From Prinsepia uniflora (Eukaryota > Streptophyta > Magnoliopsida > Rosales > Rosaceae): DNA of 64,000 nt. A program made the position numbers and the translations under genes. Below the pieces are notes generated by a model, which worked only from the letters and a program-made list of their open reading frames with translations, searched no databases and was not told the origin of the DNA. This document shows, one piece after another, positions 22,520 to 34,249 of this stretch. The first letter of the stretch is position 1, and each line of letters opens with the position of its first letter. The stretch is taken from contig CM064863.1 in assembly GCA_032719365.1 (NCBI GenBank), forward strand, positions 22,825,137 to 22,889,136, in the 5' to 3' direction.

Positions 22520-25462
22520 TGTAACGACCCGTCCCGAGTATCGGGATTAATATTATTTAATTATGATTTAGAAGGACTAATCTGGGATTAGTTGAGTGAT
22601 TCCGGTGAATTGTGCAAAATGACCGTTTTGCCCCTAGGCATGGGCAAAACGTTGACTTTTAATTCGGACGGTCAAATGGACTTTGACCAATGACTGTGAC
22701 GTAGTTTGGGACGTCACGAGTTCATAGACAGGTGGCACGTTCGATTCCGACATTCGTGGTGAAAGTTATGACGTTCGGATGTTCAGGGACATTTTCGTAA
22801 TTTGGACGAAATGGGGGAAAATGTTGACTTTTTTGATCTAGAGGTCCGATCACCGAGGGCTAAGGACCGTTATGTAGTAGTGCGGGTCGATACGAATCCA
22901 TTGACAGGCGGCACGCCGAAATCGGACTTCGTACGAGGAAGTTATGGTCTGAAACGTGAAATCAGGGAAGTTTACGGCTCGGTAACCGTGTCGATTATTT
23001 TATTCTGAAATGGTGGTTGGAGGACACTTGTATGAGTGACAAGTGTCACTCACCCATTGGCTAGATTGGATCATGTTCAATTAACCATAAATTATATGCT
23101 AAAGTTCCACTATGGAATTAATTAGGATTAAACCTCTGCTTTAATCTGAGCCATCCATCTCACTCCCCAGATTCCCATCTCAGCCGTTCATCTCATCTCT
23201 TCCTTCCTATTTATGTTCAGCTTCTTCTCCTTACCCGTTAGACAAGAAAAACAGGGAGGTGAGAATTGGATTCTGGCCATGATCAATCTTCCTTCCACAA
23301 TTGATTGTGCAACTGGAAATTGAGTGATTTGCGGAAGGATTTGGCTGAGGGAGAACACGAGGAGACTACGTGGGGGCTGTGAAAACTGAGAATCGGAATT
23401 TTGGAGCAATGGAGGGAAATTCAAAAAATTTGAGCTATGGGCTCTGAGGGTCGATTTGGAGTTCAATTTGAGCCTTCTGGGATTGCCTCGATCACAACCA
23501 GCTCAAGAACGAAGAATTTTGGCAACCCTTTTAGGCTCTGAACTGACTTGGTGGCAGAGAAGGAGTTTTGAGGATTGAGTCGTGATTCTAGAGGGATTAA
23601 ACAATTAAATTGGATTAGCAAATGAGTTTACCTTGGTCCAACGAAGCTTCTCAGTGGATCAATTTAAGGAAATCCAGTGGAATTGATGAAATCCAAATGA
23701 TGAACAGTGCCCAGATGTTCTTCGATGTTCATCTTCAAGTCGTTGGATTTCAGGTAAGGATTGTTGTAATTAGGTTTACAGACATCTAATTAGACATATA
23801 ACGAACCTATTTGAGTGTTCAATTGAAAGGATTAAGGTGGATTTGACAGTGAACGAATCGGGTCATCTCGCGGGTCAAATTGACCCGTTCACCAGAGAAA
23901 CGGGCGAGGACGATGACTATAGCAGTCACTGTAGCAGGCGCGTGGCTTTCACGCGCAGCCACTCACGGCGGCGCGTGACGGTGCGTGGGCACGAATCTCT
24001 AAGTGAGGTCAACATGACTTTTGTCCTATACAGTGTAACGAACATTTTAGCGTTGGTTTCGTATCAATCAGACCCCGTTTCGATATTGTTCAGGATGTCC
24101 GAAGGTTTTTAATCCAGTTTTAAAAATACTTAAAAATGCGGAAAAATTACAAGACTTTAATAGGATGTTAATGAAGGGGTTGGTAACCCTCTATTGTGAT
24201 TTGGACAGGATTGGGAGTCCCGGTGATAGTGGTGTGGCCCGGGAAGGCCTATGGCACACGTATCGAGGCGCTCGGCTAAACGGTATGTGAGTGGACATTG
24301 GTTTTATAAATTTGATGCATGCATAACTGTTTCATGATTGTTATAATTGTGATTTTATGGTTTATTTTGGATATCGGTGAATTTATATGATTTCACGCAT
24401 TTCGAGGTGATTTACGTGTTTGCACGTAAATCGAAGTTTTCTGGATTCACACTGATTTCCATAATCGAGGGTTGAAATGATTTCATGAAACGGTTACGGA
24501 TTTGGTAAAGTGAATTCGGGCTAGGGGCCCAATTGATTTAAGAAATCGGGCCAGGGGCCCAGTTGACTTATGAAAACGGGTCAGGGGCCCAGTTGATTTA
24601 CATATGCAATTTCGGGTCGGGGACCCTAAAATGGAATTGAATAAATGATTTCGAATTTGATAATCAACTATTTGGACTTATGACAGTTTTATGGAAATTC
24701 GGGGCAGGGCCCTTGTGATATTTTGGAAATAAATAATAAAATGTGTTCCATAAAACCATCTCGATACGAGGATATATATTGGTCTCCTCCAAGTGTCGGG
24801 GACACTGGAGAAGTCACGGTGCATTGTCTGCGAGGGGTCATTGTACGGAGCAGCCGGACCGTATAGTGATCCAGGAGCAGGATTGCTATGATTAGACGTC
24901 AAGGACGTCAGGCATCGGGGATGTCAGAGATATGGACCCGGTGAGACCCCGGGCAGCACGCGTTGCTTAATACCGTGAAATATGACGTCGGGGACGTCAA
25001 GCGTCTGGGACGCTAGGCATCGGGGATGCCGGAGATGAAAAAATAATAAATGAATATTACTGTATTTATGAAATAACTCTTGGATTGACTTTTGGGATTT
25101 GAAACTATGCTTTGGTTTCCGGGCTAAGGCCCTAATGGTTATTTCTAAATAAATTTGTGATTATTGGTTTTTCGTGCATGCACATGTTTTTACTAAGGGG
25201 CATAAATGTCTTTATAAATGTTTTAAACAGACTTATTTATTTTCGTCCACTCACAGCTTTTGTTTTTAATGCCCTTCAGGTTGATTCCGGAAGTGACTGC
25301 AGTAGAGTCTGGGACATTGTACACCTCCTCCATCGATCCTTGCGCACTTTGGAAGCCCGTTTGGGCAGTGGCAACAGGTTATCCCTTGTCTGACACCTCT
25401 TGTCGGACGGGAGCATGACACATTCCATGGTAATCCCGGGGGAATTGGGATGGGTCGTGTCA
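22520..25462 (+). repeat. Element A 3' LTR (2943 bp)
   Basis: Colinear with the 5' LTR over its whole length, including the palindrome at 23034-23051 and the 30-bp units at about 24516-24605. Differences are scattered substitutions and small indels (for example an added TAG near 22881), so the copy is neither brand new nor ancient. Confidence 0.93.
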
Positions 25463-25467
25463 TTTTT

Positions 25468-26568
25468 TGTGGGCTATATAATGTTTTCGGGAGTCTCACA
25501 TCTGAGTACATCCCCAGGATCTACGACGTCTGGGTGATGTCATCCTCAGGATCTATGATGTTTGGGCGATGCCAATATCTGACACTCCTGAGAGTGAGCC
25601 TCCCTCGGAGCTACTCATCTCCAAGTAGTGTATCGTGACTACTCCGGGATCCCCGACGTCTGGAGGAGAAAATCATATCATAGAGGATGGTATATGTGGA
25701 AAACAGTCATCAAATCCAGTAAACTCATTTTAAAACCATTTATGGCTCAAATCGAGTCAAAATATTTCAACATGGCCTATGCCCAAGACATAGCTTTCAA
25801 AAAACAGTTTCCACAAAACCATCATAAAATAGTGTCTAGAACTCATTTCATAATTCTGGATTTCACCAAACAATCATACCAAATCAGTATTCAAATCACA
25901 TCAAATCACAATCTTTCTTTCAAATTCACATGACTCACACCCTGAGTCAAACGTATTTCCAACAGGGTCTCAAGCCCAAAACATCATTTCATAAATCCGA
26001 AAACCATCAATTCAATCATGTATTCACATCTGGCTCTGAATCTAAGTCAAAATCATTATCCAATTGGGTCTCAAGCCCAAAATTTCATTTTCACGCAAAT
26101 CCGTAAAATCGTTTAGAAACCAACAATTAAATCCAGAAAATCATCAAGTAATGATATCAAATCATCATTCTAATCATTTCAACTCAAATCATACGATAAA
26201 TAATTTAAAACATGTATGTATGCATCATAGTTATAAAACAAAAATCCATTCACACACCGTCCTAGTTGCTTCATTCCGAGCTGAATGTTTTTCGGTAATT
26301 TCCAAGATTCACCAATCCTGTCAAAAACTACTATCGAGGATCACTAATGCCTCAATTAATCTTACATCAAAATACCCCAAATTTCCAGTGTTTAAATACG
26401 TGTTAAAAACATACACATATGCTTCTAATATACAAAACTATACCGAAATGATGTCTGATAGACTCGAAGCATGTGCCAAAATTTTTGTTGCATCTAAAAC
26501 ATCAAAACACATGTTGACCGTACCTCAAAATTGTCCTCCACGCGCCCCCACGTGCCTGCTACAGTGAT
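25468..26568 (-). repeat. LTR 'T', part 1: middle of an older LTR in minus orientation
   Basis: Reverse-complemented, this stretch shows the middle of the same LTR superfamily: GTGTGTGAATGGA (for GTGAGTGGAC) near 26250, paired 'ggtctcaagccca' units near 25963 and 26069, and at the right end the CACTGTAGCAGGCACGTGG block matching 17391-17409 of element A. Element B interrupts it at 26568/33324, and it continues at 33324. The left end is lost near the element A junction. The 167-codon plus-strand frame at 26064-26567 is antisense LTR, not a gene. Confidence 0.75.
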
Positions 26569-28190
26569 TATCAAGACCCGTCCCAATCCCCACAGGATTA
26601 ACGAGGGACGCTCCTGAACCCGTCTGACACGGAGTGTCAGACCAGGGAAAATTTGAACCTTTAGCCTGAAGGCTTCCAGAGTACGCCAGGATCCGGAAGA
26701 GATATGTGATGTCTCGGTCTCTGCTACAGTCCGCACCATATTTAACCTGAAGGGCATTGAAAACAGAAAGACTGTGAGTGGACAAAAAGTAATAAGTTCG
26801 GTAAAACACATTTCATAAAAGATCTTTATACCCTTCACTAAAAAGCATGCATGCATAGTAAAATTATTTATCCAATCACATATGTTTAAACAACCACTGC
26901 CATACGGGCTCCTGCCCAAAACCATTTATAGAAAACCATAACATAGTAAACATATGTGGGATCTCAGCCCAAATCCATTTATCATCATAAAACACAATTT
27001 CGCAAACCAGCTGAAATCATATTTATCCATATATTTCATATCACCAATCTTGTCCCGATATCTAGAGCTACGTGCGTGCTACCCGGGGTCTCAAAGCCCA
27101 AGTCTCCCCAGGGTCCACCCAGGTCACTGTCTGTAGATCAATGACCCTCCTTGGGGTTATAATCCATAACCTTTCTGAGAGTAAGGAACCCAACGGGGGC
27201 GACTCCACTCAGTCAGTGCTCCGTGACTACTCCGGGGTCCACCCAAGCCAATGATCCTTCCCGAAGGAGGCAATTCATATATATGAGGATGGTATACGAA
27301 AAACCTTTCCAGGGTTCATGCCGGTCCCCAGAAACCGTCATGAACCATAAAAACCGTTTAAGGGTTCATGCTCGTCCCCATAAGCAGTCATGAACCCTTG
27401 AAAGGGTTTTATGGTTCATGACGGTTTATGGGGACCGGCATGAACCCTTGAAAGATTTTTCGTATACCATCCTTATATATATGAATTGTACCCTCCGGGG
27501 AGGGTCGTTGGTCTGGGTGGACCCCGGAGTAGTCACGGAGTACTGACTGAGTGGAGCCGCCCCCGTTGGGTTCCTTACTCTCAGAAAGGCTATGGATTAT
27601 AACCACAGGGAGGGTCATTGATCTACGAACATTAACCTGGGTGGACCCTGGGGAGACTTGGGCTTTGAGACCCCGGGTAGCACGCGCGTAGCTCTAGATA
27701 CCGTGACAAGATTGGTGGTATGAAATATATGGATAAACATGATTTCAACTGGTTTGCGAAATTGTGTTTTATGATGATAAATGGATTTGGGCTGAGATCC
27801 CACATATGTTTACTATGTTATGGTTTTCTGCAAATGGTTTTGGGCAAGAACCCGTATGGCTGTGGTTGTTTAAACATATGTGATAGGATAAATGGTTTTA
27901 CTATGCATGCATGCTCTTTAGTGAAGGGTATAAAGATCTTTTATGAAATGTGTTTTACTGAACTTATTACTTTTTGGCCACTCACAATCTTTCTGTTTTC
28001 AATGCCCTTCAGGTTGAATACAGTGGGGACTGTAGCAAAGACCGAGATATCACATACCTCCTCCGGATCCTGGCGTACTCTGGAAGTCTTCGGGCTAAAG
28101 GTTCAAATTTTCCCTGGTCTGACACTCCATGTCAGACGGGATCAGGAGCGTCCCTCGTTAATCTTAGGGGGATTGGGACGGGTCTTGACA
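26569..28190. repeat. 1622-bp near-perfect palindrome forming the left end of element B
   Basis: The arms of about 800 bp (26569-27369 and 27390-28190) are reverse complements with scattered mismatches. Outer edges, inner edges and internal landmarks (for example CATG at 27339-27342 against 27417-27420) give the same midpoint, 27379.5, so there is almost no net indel. The loop of about 20 nt (CTCGTCCCCATAAGCAGT) sits between TTCATG and CATGAA. That is the layout of one unit of the self-complementary minisatellite seen in the related solo LTR at 44061-44255. Confidence 0.9.
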
Positions 28191-28192
28191 GG

Positions 28193-28208
28193 TGGTGTTA
28201 GAGAAAGG
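28193..28208 (+). other. Degenerate primer binding site of element B
   Basis: TGGTGTTAGAGAAAGG stands two bases after the LTR end, where element A has its tRNA-Met site. It differs from TGGTATCAGAGCAAGG at three positions, so it has decayed or is a weak variant. Confidence 0.75.
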
Positions 28209-31055
28209 TTTTCTCTTGGAGTATCGCGCAGGTCGAGGATGTGATGTCTCAGTGAACTACAATTTGTTATCAATCTGATAGTTAAGATGCTGATACGATA
28301 GTTAGTAGGTTTGAATCACGGATTGTTTTGGTTGAGCACTCGATACCGGGGTTACTGAAGGATGAATGTAAAAGTACGTTAGAGTTAGATCGTGAGACGG
28401 TTAGTTGGGATCGTCTTTCACGATGTCGTATGATCGATTTTGACGACAGTTTGGTGTTGTAACCATTAGGTGGTCGAATTTTGTTGAGTTAGGTGGCTAT
28501 GCTGCTGAGAGCAGCCGGGTTTGTGGAATCCTAGTTGAACTTACGGTAGGATTGGATTGACGTCCTTACGATGTCGAGACCGCTGGGTAGGTCGGATTGA
28601 GAATTATACTGCCTTCTGCAGTTAGGTTCAGAAGAACCCTAGGGTGTGTTATTGGAACCCTAAGGTAGGATGTATGGTTCGGAAAGGTGAGTTGGCGAGT
28701 GCTTTGACTTTGATGACTTTTCGGAGTCGTGACCGTCGCTCGGTCATGTCATGTCATGTCAGCTTTAGTGATGGGACTGCACTCTGCAGTCGAGATTGTG
28801 CTTATCGGTTAGAGTTAGTTGGTTGTCGTACTACTTTAGTTATGATGGATTATTGGTGCAACTAAGGTCATGTATGACCTCGTAGACGACATTAGTTGAG
28901 TCGAGTTACGACTGGTTATAGTTTGGTTGGACAGGTTACCAAGGTTGGTACGTGTCAATAGAATCCCGGAGTGGGGATACGGGGTAGTTAATACGGGAGG
29001 TTGATTCCGTTGGATGCAGAGTCTCGATAGCAAGGTCTGGTGGTTAGTCTGCACGAGCCTGTGGCAGGCACTACTACCAAGATGATGGATATAGTTGTAG
29101 TTGTTGGGAATCAGGGACGTTCGGGGAACGTTTCTGTTTCTCGTATGAGTTGTCAGGATGACTGTACCCAGAGTTGTTGGGTACGAGGGAGGCAGAGTTT
29201 CTCCAATCTAAGCAGTGGTACGGGGTCGTCGTCCGGTATGAGCAGAGATCCAGGGTTGTCAGTTTTGCACACTGTGTGCTGATACTAGTGTGGATGCTGG
29301 TGTGCTGATACTAGTGCTGGTGTTAGTGATGGTGCCGGTACCAGTACCGGTGCTGGTGCTGGTGCTGGTGCTGGTGCCGGTGATTGTGATGACGATGAGT
29401 CACGAGTCGGGATGTAACTCCGTCGAGCTGGGCATGTGTTCGGTATCTGTGGTCTGGAAGTGGATCACGGATAGAGTTAGCTGAATGAGATTTCTCATTT
29501 TCTGCTTGGTAGCAGATGATGTTGGTTTACACGGCATGGTGAGTGCAGAGAGTTTTGTTTGCATTCAACTAGGATGAATTTTGATGTCATCATCTTGGAT
29601 CATCCTTGATTTTCCTAGGTGGAATGACAAGGATCGATACGAGGTAATTGGAAAGAACCCACAGTCTCGGTGTGTCTCGTCGTTGAGTGATCTGTTTAGA
29701 TGTGGGAAATGGTTGACGAGTGATGTGACTGGCGAAGGATTCAAGAGGGTGTAAGACCCTATGGTCGAACTCCAGGTGGATTGTTAGTTGAGTGAGCATG
29801 TGTGGATCCTAAATGGATCTAGATTGTGATGTTGAGGACTTTGGGCGTCGTGACGATCAAGGATCATGCCGTTTATGATCGGGTGACGTAGTGATGGACC
29901 TGGATCGTGATCTTGATGATCCAGATAGGTGGAGAGTTTATCTCTCTTACTTGGATAGTTTAGTTGAGGATGTTGGGACTAAACTTCTTTTCGAGGTTAA
30001 TCCCGTATGGTGTATTAATCGAACGAGTAGGTTTCCGACGGGGACTGATTTGGTCAGCCTTAGAGGTGTGAATGATGGGATTGGCTTCCCTATGAAGTCA
30101 ATCGAATGGAATGAGCAGATAACCGATAGGTTCGAAGTTGGTACATCTCGGTAGACGTGAGTAAGATTTGATGCCAGTTGGCATGAGTGGGTACGCCTTG
30201 GTGGGCGTGAGTCGGATTGGTATATGTTGGATTACGTGATTAGAAGTAGACGTTGTGTTGCTGGTCAGGTGACCATGGACTCGAAATGGATAATGGGTTG
30301 GAGTTTTGATCTTTCTAATATTGGATGAGACAGATGGACTCCGGAATAGAAACGTGATTAGCTACGACCTAGATTGTAGGCTGGTTGATGGATAGACGTA
30401 CGTACCGTTTACGTCGTTCAAGGTACGATACTGGGCAGACTTGTGGTGCCTGGTGACGGTATATGGGATATACCAGTAGTACGTTGGTGAGCGTGTTGGT
30501 AGTCGACTTAGTTCCGATACCATTGGATTAGTCGAGGACGTGGACTGGACATTGGATACTGTGCATTGGGTCATAGTGATTTTGATGGGTCCAGTCACAC
30601 ACAGGTCGAGTGAGATGTTGGTGATTGTATACTCAGGTTGAGTGAGTTGGTGGTTAGTGTAACCACAAGTGAGTATAGTGGCAGTTTTCGACTGACGACT
30701 GTCAAGTGGTGACAGTTTGTCGGATGTGTCAACATGGATCGATGAGTGAGGTTTGGTGCCTCCCAATGGGAGCAAACGTCAGGATAAATTGGTGTCCGAA
30801 AAAGGAACCGTCGAGTTGTTGTGTCAACGAAATAGTAGATTTGACAAGTGGTATCAATTCGGAACATGTGATTACTATCACTCGACGTGGTCGAGGGTAG
30901 TCGATGCGACTTGAGTATTAGTGGAACGTCTAGGTGCAGACGAGTATTGTTCTTGTCAGTAGGTGTACGAGTGTACTTTTGTTGTGTGGTCGATTTGTTT
31001 TCCACGAGGTGGTTGTGGAATAAGGATGGTTAGAATTTCGAGGAAGAAATTATTT
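28209..31055 (+). other. Element B internal region, non-coding
   Basis: About 2.9 kb, no retroviral-type protein motif. It shares short blocks in the same order with element A's internal region (see 30085-30104) and contains a GGTGCT/GGTGCCGGT hexamer-like tract at 29290-29385. Confidence 0.75.
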
Positions 31056-31068
31056 AAGGAGAGAAGGT
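31056..31068 (+). other. Polypurine tract of element B
   Basis: AAGGAGAGAAGGT lies immediately before the LTR start, preceded by GAATTTCGAGGAAGAAATT (31033-31051), the same tail motif as in element A. Confidence 0.85.
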
Positions 31069-33318
31069 TGTAACGATCCGTCCCAAATTTCAGGATTAGA
31101 TTAGTGACTAATCAAGGATTAGTGAGATTAGTTGTTGATTAGTGGGGTACTTTCGGACGAACGGTGCAAAATGACCATTTTGCCCCTAGTCGTGGGCAAA
31201 ACGTTGACTTTTTGTTCTGGTGGTCAAATGGACTTTGGCCGATGACTGTGACGTAGTTCGGGACGTCACGAGTTCATAGATAGGTGGCACGTCTGATTCC
31301 GACATTCGAGGAAGAAGTTATGACGTTCAGAAGTTAAGGGGCATTTTGGTAATTTGGCTAATAGGGGTAAATAGTTGACTTTTGACTTGGGAGGTCCGAT
31401 GACTGAGGGCCAAGGACCGTTACGTAGATCGGGTCGATACGAATCCGTAGGCAGGCAGCACGCTGAAATCGGACTTCGAACGGGAAAGATATGGGTCACG
31501 AAAGTTTGATTTCACTATGCATGCATTACGAGTCGAATACACTTGGCAGTATTGGATTGGTTGACTTTTCAGTGGGACCCATGGATGAGTGACAAGTGTT
31601 ACTCATCCCATTGGCCCAAACCCCCAATTAGTGGATCTAAGATGTGATTGGTCCACTTGCTTTATTTAATCATTTCCCTAACCACTTTCAATCCTAGCCC
31701 TTCATCTCACCCATTCCCTTCATCCTGGCCGTCCATTTCCCCTTCTCTCTCTCGCTTGATTAGCCATCCTCCCTCTCTGTTTTCTCACAAACCCGAAACC
31801 ATCATTTCTTCTGTTCTCAGCTAGCAAACAAACCCACACGACACACCACCACCACCCCACTTGCATCCATACATCATGTGAGAGTTAATGAGAGACTGAG
31901 AGAGGCTAGGACGGCACGGGATGGACGGCGAGCCACGGTGGTGGACGGCGGAGGTGAGTTACCTGTGAGCCTTTGATTTTTTAAATTTAGAAAATGACTC
32001 CCAAAGGACGATTTTGAGTTCTTTTTGGTCCTAACACAATCTAAGGACCTAGGGGTGTCGAGATGGATCCATTTCGAGGGCTAGGGCGGCTGGGGGCCAC
32101 AGCGGCAATGGGTTGCAGGTGGCCGGTTCGGGTTTCAATCTTGGAGGTACGTTTTCGACGTAGTATTATTTGTTTGGAAGAGTTAATCGATTAGGTTGGA
32201 GGTTAGGAACTTATTGGAATCAAAATGGGATGGAATCGGGTTGAAATAAGGAAGGAAAATTGGTGAACTACTCACGTCGGTCGGACTGGATCGGATTGCA
32301 GAATCGAACCAGACCGGCTAGTTCGCCCAAGGTTGAAGATGAACAGTGCCCGACGAGTGGGCTTCACGCGCAGGGACTTCAGGTTGCCCGTGGGGGCGCG
32401 TGGGCCACCTTTTGGGGAAATGTTCAACATGTCAAATCATCTATTCAATGTAACGAACATTTTGGGACTGGTTTCGTGTCGATCAGACACCGTCTCGATA
32501 ATGTTTGGGACATCAAAAGGTTTAAGTTCAGGATTAAAAATAGTTAAAAATTCCGGAAAATTACAGGGCTTCAATGAATGGTTAATAAGGTAGTTAGTAA
32601 CCCTCTAAATTGATTTGGACAGGTTTGGGAGTCTTGGTGACGACGATTAGCCCGGTGAGGCTTACGACACATAAACCGAGACGGCAGCATAGGACGGTCT
32701 GTGAGTGGACCTTGATTTCTAAACTGTGATGCATGCATAAATGTTTTATATGTTTTATGTATATGATTATATGATGTTGAATTGGATATTGGTGATTTAC
32801 ATGTTTTCACGCATTTCGAGGTGATTTACGTGCTTGCACGTAAATCGAGGTTTCGGTTTTACACTGATTTTTCGTACCTATAGTTTTGGAAATGATTTCA
32901 TGAAATGGTTTTGGATTTGAAAAGGTAAACTCGGGTTCGAGACTTGTTTTGGACCTGGGATTTGTCTTGGGTCATCAGCCCGTATGGCTGTGGTTGTTTA
33001 AACATATGTGATTGGATAAATGGTTTTACTATGCATGCATGCTTTTTAGTGAAGGGTATAAAGATCTTTTATGAAATGTGTTTTACTTAACTTATTAATT
33101 TTTTTCCACTCACAGTCTTTCTGTTTTCAATGCCCTTCAGGTTGAATACGATGCGGATTGTAGCAGAAACCGAGACATCACATACCTCTTCCGGATCCTA
33201 GCGTACTCTGGAAGCCTTCGGGCTAAAAGTTCAAATTTTCCCTGGTCTGACACTCTGTGCCAGACGGGATCAGGAGTGTCCCTCGTTAATCCCGGGGGGA
33301 TTGGGACGGGTCTGGACA
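31069..33318 (+). repeat. Element B 3' LTR (2250 bp)
   Basis: Starts TGTAACGATCCGTCCC and ends GGTCTGGACA. It keeps the TGACGT/ACGTCA pair (31248-31269), the GAGTGACAAGTGTTACTC palindrome (31587-31604) and the terminal block. Compared with the palindrome arm it lacks the minisatellite segment: before GCCCGTATGGCTGTGG (about 32979) the two sequences are unrelated. The LTRs of this element are therefore not colinear. Confidence 0.88.
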
Positions 33319-33323
33319 GTGAT

Positions 33324-34242
33324 GCTACATTGTCATCACCTTTACCTATTTTTCTACAAAATGGGTCATTCGATCTGCGTGTTCGACCCCGTTGGAATTC
33401 CTCCAATTTTGCATCAATTTCTATAATTCTTTCATCCAAATCCATCTAATCGATTCCAATTAAAGATTTGTAATCTCAATTCAAGAAAACTTACCCTAAA
33501 TGTGACTGCCCAAAACATCCATTTGGGCCAAACTTCTAATTCTTCAATCCACATCTTCTTGAGACTAATTATATGTTTCCACGCCTTAAACTAACTCGTC
33601 AAAGTTAGAATAACATGGTTCTCACTTCAATTTCAATGGTTATTCAACCAAAACTAGGATTCGAATTCTAGGTTTCTTCCAAAAGCCATGGTTTTCGAGT
33701 TCAGTCCTCACAGGTTCCTATTCCTTCCTTTGTTCTTTATCTCCCGCTATTTCCTCTCTATTCCTCTCTGTATTTCTCTAATTCTTTGTATCTCTGGCTC
33801 TCTTAGATGGTTGTTGTGGAGATTAATCCAAAACCAATTCGGTTGGTTTTTGGTTCTTATTTGAACGACACACTATACACACATAACGACACATCTCATT
33901 ACATTGCCACTCATCTGTCCCAAAATGTGACAGGTGTCACCGAATCACCAATCCACTGCTTAGTCATCGAAATCAGTAAAAGATCAATTTTCCCCTTACG
34001 ATACAAATTACCAAAATGCACTTGGCCTTTCTAGACCCGTAACTAATTCATCCAAGCTCTGATTTTGACGTGTAACCTGTCTACGAACTCAGTACTTTGA
34101 GACCTACACAATCGTCCTCGAGAAATGTACAAAAATTATTCCAAACAAAAAGTCAACTTTTGACCACAATCAATACAGGGGTAAAAACGCCATTTTACAT
34201 TCAAACTTTTGATTTTACATTTCTTGAATATCAGATCGTCAC
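33324..34242 (-). repeat. LTR 'T', part 2: 5' half of the interrupted LTR, minus orientation
   Basis: Continues part 1 after the GTGAT duplication: on the minus strand GATGACAATGTAGCATCAC joins the CACTGTAGCAGG block of part 1, as in element A's LTR. It includes the conserved GTGACAGGTGTCAC palindrome at 33927-33940 and the GACGAT start region near 34242. The junction with element C lies just beyond. Confidence 0.75.
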
Positions 34243-34249
34243 GCTTCGA

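Larger units (their letters stand above)
15996..25462 (+). mobile_element. Element A: complete non-coding LTR retrotransposon (LARD-type), TSD TTTTT
   Basis: A full element of 9467 bp: 5' LTR, primer site, 3.6-kb internal region, polypurine tract, 3' LTR. Both LTRs start TGTAACGACCCGTCCC and end GTCA. The flanking bases 15991-15995 and 25463-25467 are both TTTTT, consistent with a 5-bp target duplication, although a homopolymer is weaker evidence than a complex one. No gag, protease, RT, RNase H or integrase frame is present in the internal region, so it must have moved with enzymes supplied in trans. The 3' end (AATTTCGAGGACGAAATT, then a purine tract) and the tRNA-Met primer site resemble chromovirus (Tekay/Del) elements, the likely helper group. 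By eye the first 480 bp of the LTRs differ at about 15 positions. The size is close to abundant non-coding elements reported in apple (HODOR, from memory); identity was not tested. Confidence 0.92.
26569..33318 (+). mobile_element. Element B: non-coding LTR retrotransposon with a palindromic 5' end, TSD GTGAT
   Basis: GTGAT at 26564-26568 and 33319-33323 brackets a 6750-bp insertion in LTR 'T', whose sequence reads on continuously across it. The right end is an ordinary LTR end (GGGACGGGTCTGGACA). The left end is the same LTR end inverted (TATCAAGACCCGTCCC), not an LTR start. From left: inverted LTR 3' part, hairpin loop, direct LTR 3' part, degenerate primer site, non-coding internal region, polypurine tract, full 3' LTR. 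There are no gag-pol frames. Both outer ends are therefore LTR 3' ends, which is abnormal. Confidence 0.85.

Noticed and set aside
26064..26567. 167-codon open frame on the plus strand
   Set aside because: It lies antisense inside LTR 'T', has biased low-complexity composition and no domain.
27720..28244. 174-codon open frame on the plus strand
   Set aside because: It runs through the palindrome arm and across the LTR/primer-site border; its mirror image gives a similar frame at 26494-26925 on the other strand, which is expected from the palindrome.
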